A stretch of DNA of 7,457 bases from Eggerthellaceae bacterium (GTDB lineage Bacteria; Actinomycetota; Coriobacteriia; Coriobacteriales; Eggerthellaceae): positions 1-7,457 of the forward strand of contig DMNP01000405.1 of the NCBI GenBank assembly GCA_003452695.1, given 5' to 3'. The first letter of the stretch is position 1. The number at the start of each line of letters is the position of its first letter. Below, in pieces: positions 5,501 to 7,457 of this stretch. A program made the position numbers and the translations under genes. The notes below the pieces were generated by a model. The model was not told the origin of the DNA, searched no databases, and was given only the letters and a program-made list of their open reading frames with translations.

Positions 5501-5675
5501 AACGACGAGGAAACGAGTCCGGTCCAGAAGCGCCGAGCCGCACCCCTGAAAGCTCGGCCTCGTCGACGCAGGCCATTGGACCTTCCTCGGCTCCGCATCG
5601 ATGGGCGCGCCTCGGCGCTTCTGGACTCGAAAGCATGTATCCATCGTCTAGCACGTAGGCGGAAAGGGGGGATCC
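5501..5675 (+). promoter_or_regulatory. Structured 175-bp spacer between the regulator gene and hydE
   Basis: No gene is seen here. A perfect 16-bp inverted repeat, GTCCAGAAGCGCCGAG (5522-5537) with its reverse complement (5611-5626), encloses 73 bases. Several competing pairings exist: GACGAGG/CCTCGTC (5504-5510/5558-5564), GCCGAGC/GCTCGGC (5532-5538/5552-5558), GGTCC/GGACC (5521-5525/5578-5582) and GGCCT/AGGCC (5556-5560/5570-5574). CTCGGC occurs three times (5553, 5586, 5611), each a possible partner for the same GCCGAG. No T-run follows the large stem, so it is not a terminator. It may tune mRNA processing, stability or hydE translation; a small degenerate insertion is the alternative. 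The hydE ribosome binding site lies just downstream of it. Confidence 0.5.
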
Positions 5676-6740
5676 GTGAACGAGGACTGCTGCAAGCTGA
5701 TCGATGAGCTTCAGCGCACCCGCTCGTTGCCGTTGGAAGGCTACGAGCATTTGGTGGCTCACTGCGACGACGACGTGGCAGCCGAGGCGGCCCGGCGGGC
5801 GGATCGCGTGCGACGCGCGGTGTACGGCACCGCAGTGTTCACGCGCGGGCTTATCGAGATATCCAACTATTGCAAAAACGATTGCCTGTACTGCGGCATC
5901 CGCCGTTCCAACAGGCAATGCACGCGCTATCGGCTGGCGCCCGAGCAGATCATGGAATGCACGGAGGCGGGCTACGGTCTGGGCTTTCGCACGTTCGTGC
6001 TGCAAGGAGGCGAAGATGCCTGGTTCACCGACAAGCGCTTGTGCGCCATCGTCGGTGCGATAAAGGACGCACACCCCGACTGCGCGGTAACGCTTTCCCT
6101 TGGCGAGCGCAGCCGCGAAAGCTATCGGGCGCTGCGCGATGCGGGTGCCGACCGCTACCTGCTGCGCCACGAAACGGCCGACCCCGACCACTACGGTCGC
6201 CTTCATCCCCGGCAGATGAGCTGGGAGCGCCGCATGCGCTGTTTGCACGACCTGCGCGATGCGGGCTTCACCGTGGGCTGCGGATTCATGGTGGGCTCCC
6301 CGTTCCAGACGCCCGCGCACCTGGCGGCGGACCTGAAGTTCATCGAGCGCTTCGAGCCCGACATGTGCGGCATCGGGCCGTTCATCCCGCATCATGCCAC
6401 GCCGTTCGCGGGCGAGCCGGGCGGGACGGTTGCGATGACCTGCTTCTTGCTTTCGCTCATGCGGCTCATCCAGCCGAACTTGCTCATCCCCGCGACCACA
6501 GCGCTCGGGACGGCCGAGCCCTATGGCCGCGAGAAGGGCATCCGAGCGGGCGCGAACGTGGTCATGCCGAACCTTTCGCCCGTGGAAGTGCGCGGCCACT
6601 ACGATTTGTACGACAACAAGATTAGCACGGGGGTGGAAGCGGCCGAGTGTCGCGCCGACTTGGACGCACGCATGCGGGCCATCGGCTACGAGCTCGTGGT
6701 GGACCGCGGCGACCCGCGCCCGGCCCCCGGGCAAACCTAG
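5676..6740 (+). CDS. hydE: [FeFe] hydrogenase H-cluster radical SAM maturase HydE
   Basis: Cytoplasmic radical-SAM enzyme, 354 residues, normal length for HydE. With HydG and HydF it builds the diiron subcluster of the H-cluster; HydE acts on the HydG-made Fe-cysteine-CO-CN complex on the way to the bridged diiron unit. The cluster-binding motif is CKNDCLYC (Cys66, Cys70, Cys73) after FTRGLIEISNY. VLQGGEDAWFTD (108-119) is the radical-SAM GGE-type motif, LLRHETADPDHYGRLHP (162-178) and GFMVGSPFQT (203-212) are HydE hallmarks, and GIGPFIPHHATPFA (232-245) and PNLSPVEVR (298-306) complete the barrel. Only one Cys (Cys325) lies in the C-terminal area where some HydE proteins carry a second, non-essential iron-sulfur site. 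The GTG start at 5676 is chosen for the GGGGGG ribosome binding site just upstream and an in-frame TAG at 5649. It follows the TM1266-type gene after 175 bp and precedes hydG by 163 bp. Confidence 0.95.
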   Translation: MNEDCCKLIDELQRTRSLPLEGYEHLVAHCDDDVAAEAARRADRVRRAVYGTAVFTRGLIEISNYCKNDCLYCGIRRSNRQCTRYRLAPEQIMECTEAGYGLGFRTFVLQGGEDAWFTDKRLCAIVGAIKDAHPDCAVTLSLGERSRESYRALRDAGADRYLLRHETADPDHYGRLHPRQMSWERRMRCLHDLRDAGFTVGCGFMVGSPFQTPAHLAADLKFIERFEPDMCGIGPFIPHHATPFAGEPGGTVAMTCFLLSLMRLIQPNLLIPATTALGTAEPYGREKGIRAGANVVMPNLSPVEVRGHYDLYDNKISTGVEAAECRADLDARMRAIGYELVVDRGDPRPAPGQT

Positions 6741-6903
6741 GTTTCATGCGGCACGCGGGCGTTTCCCAGCGGGCCGCCAGCAAGCGAAACGCAGGCATTA
6801 GAAGCGCCCGGGAGGGGGGCGCGCTACAAGACGAGAACGATGCGGGGAAGCGAGCGGTGCAAGCAGCGATCTTCCGCGCAGTGAAACGAGGAGCAGAAGG
6901 ACC
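6741..6903 (+). promoter_or_regulatory. 163-bp spacer between hydE and hydG with two inverted repeats
   Basis: No gene is seen here. GCGTTTC (6759-6765) and GAAACGC (6786-6792) are exact reverse complements around 20 bases; GCGCCC (6804-6809) and GGGCGC (6817-6822) form a second hairpin with a 7-base loop. Neither is followed by a T-run, so a read-through operon remains likely. The hydG ribosome binding site (GAGGAGCAGAAGG) ends the spacer. The hairpins may affect mRNA decay or differential expression; that is inference. Confidence 0.4.
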
Positions 6904-7457
6904 ATGGCCCAGTACGCATACAACCCGAAATCGTCGTGCGCCGACGAGTTCATCAACCACGACGAGATAATGGAATCGCTGGCATACGCCCAGGAGCACA
7001 AGGACGACCTGGAGCTTTGCCGGCAAATCCTGCAGAAGTGCCGCCCGCATCTGGACCCCGCCCACGAGCACGGCACGATGATAACGCACCGCGAGGCTGC
7101 CGTGCTGCTGGCCTGCGAGGACCCGGGGATAAACGAGGAGATAAAGCGCCTGGCGCGCCAGATAAAGCTGGCCTACTACGGCAACCGCATCGTGCTGTTC
7201 GCGCCGCTCTACCTTTCCAACTATTGCGTGAACGGCTGCCTGTATTGCCCATATCACGCCAAGAACCGCACCATCCCGCGCCGCAAGCTTACCCAGGACG
7301 AGATTCGCGCCGAAGTGGTGGCGCTGCAGGACATGGGACACAAGCGCCTGGCCATCGAGGCGGGCGAAGACCCGAAGCACAATCCCATCGAATACATCCT
7401 GGAATCGATGGAGACCATCTATTCCATAAAGCACAAGAACGGCGCCATCCGCCGCGT
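6904..7457 (+). CDS. hydG: [FeFe] hydrogenase maturase HydG (tyrosine lyase), 3' end cut by window edge
   Basis: Radical-SAM tyrosine lyase that cleaves tyrosine to p-cresol and dehydroglycine, yielding the CO and cyanide ligands of the H-cluster as an Fe-CO-CN synthon that passes on to HydE and HydF. About 184 codons are visible without a stop; full-length HydG is about 470 residues, so the C-terminal auxiliary cluster domain is outside the window. The N-terminal helical part is typical of the family (FINHDEIMESL at 16-26, THREAAVLLACEDP at 61-74, INEEIKRLARQIKLAYYGNRI at 76-96). The cluster motif is CVNGCLYC (Cys108, Cys112, Cys115) after LFAPLYLSNY, followed by YHAKNRTIPRRKLTQDEI and the radical-SAM IEAGEDP motif. 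The ATG at 6904 follows GAGGAGCAGAAGGACC, a good ribosome binding site. It is probably cotranscribed with hydE; hydF and the hydrogenase may lie further to the right. Confidence 0.96.
   Translation, partial: MAQYAYNPKSSCADEFINHDEIMESLAYAQEHKDDLELCRQILQKCRPHLDPAHEHGTMITHREAAVLLACEDPGINEEIKRLARQIKLAYYGNRIVLFAPLYLSNYCVNGCLYCPYHAKNRTIPRRKLTQDEIRAEVVALQDMGHKRLAIEAGEDPKHNPIEYILESMETIYSIKHKNGAIRR

Noticed and set aside
5086..5658. Plus-strand frame of 190 codons overlapping the TM1266-type gene in another frame
   Set aside because: Arg-rich product without a family pattern, no ribosome binding site, and it overlaps a well-supported gene and the hairpin spacer.
5484..6734. Minus-strand open frame (416 codons) opposite hydE
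   Set aside because: The plus strand has the CxxxCxxC motif and HydE hallmarks; the minus-strand product is low-complexity and unrecognised.
1..7457. tRNA, rRNA, CRISPR array, insertion sequence or transposase
   Set aside because: No cloverleaf, regularly spaced repeats or transposase motifs were seen on either strand.

Overview
The window is GC-rich bacterial DNA with purine-rich ribosome binding sites. It carries maturation genes for an [FeFe] hydrogenase, so the host is almost certainly an anaerobe. Overall style (GC-rich, actinobacterial-looking codon use, [FeFe]-hydrogenase genes, NhaC-type antiporter, VanZ-like protein) best fits an anaerobic gut actinobacterium such as Eggerthellaceae/Coriobacteriia. 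That placement is inference and weaker than the gene calls.

Layout. Bases 1-4738 hold four genes, all on the minus strand. In their order of transcription they are: a 445-residue protein of unknown function (4738-3401), a small VanZ-family membrane protein (3302-2781), a REC-PAS-GGDEF diguanylate cyclase (2614-1364), and an NhaC-family Na+/H+ antiporter whose 3' end runs off the left edge (1153-1). Gaps of 98-210 bp and separate promoter-like elements suggest several transcription units rather than one tight operon. No strong intrinsic terminator was found between them.

A 504-bp gene-free region (4739-5242) separates this block from a plus-strand hydrogenase-maturation cluster: a TM1266-type small ACT-like regulator (5243-5500), hydE (5676-6740) and the first 184 codons of hydG (6904 to the right edge). 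HydE and HydG are the two radical-SAM enzymes that build the diiron subcluster of the H-cluster. HydF and the hydrogenase itself are not in the window.

The most interesting part is non-coding. A promoter-like element at 4957-4984 would give a leader of about 250 nt. The leader contains a good intrinsic terminator (5162-5190), and just upstream a segment (5131-5139) that can pair with the terminator's 5' arm. A third segment (5109-5113) can in turn pair with part of that antiterminator. This is the architecture of an attenuator or riboswitch, and I do not recognise it as a known class. The two spacers inside the cluster (175 and 163 bp) are also rich in inverted repeats, including a perfect 16-bp pair flanking 73 nt between the regulator gene and hydE. 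Together these suggest RNA-level control of H-cluster assembly; the sequence shows the complementarity, and the function is inference.
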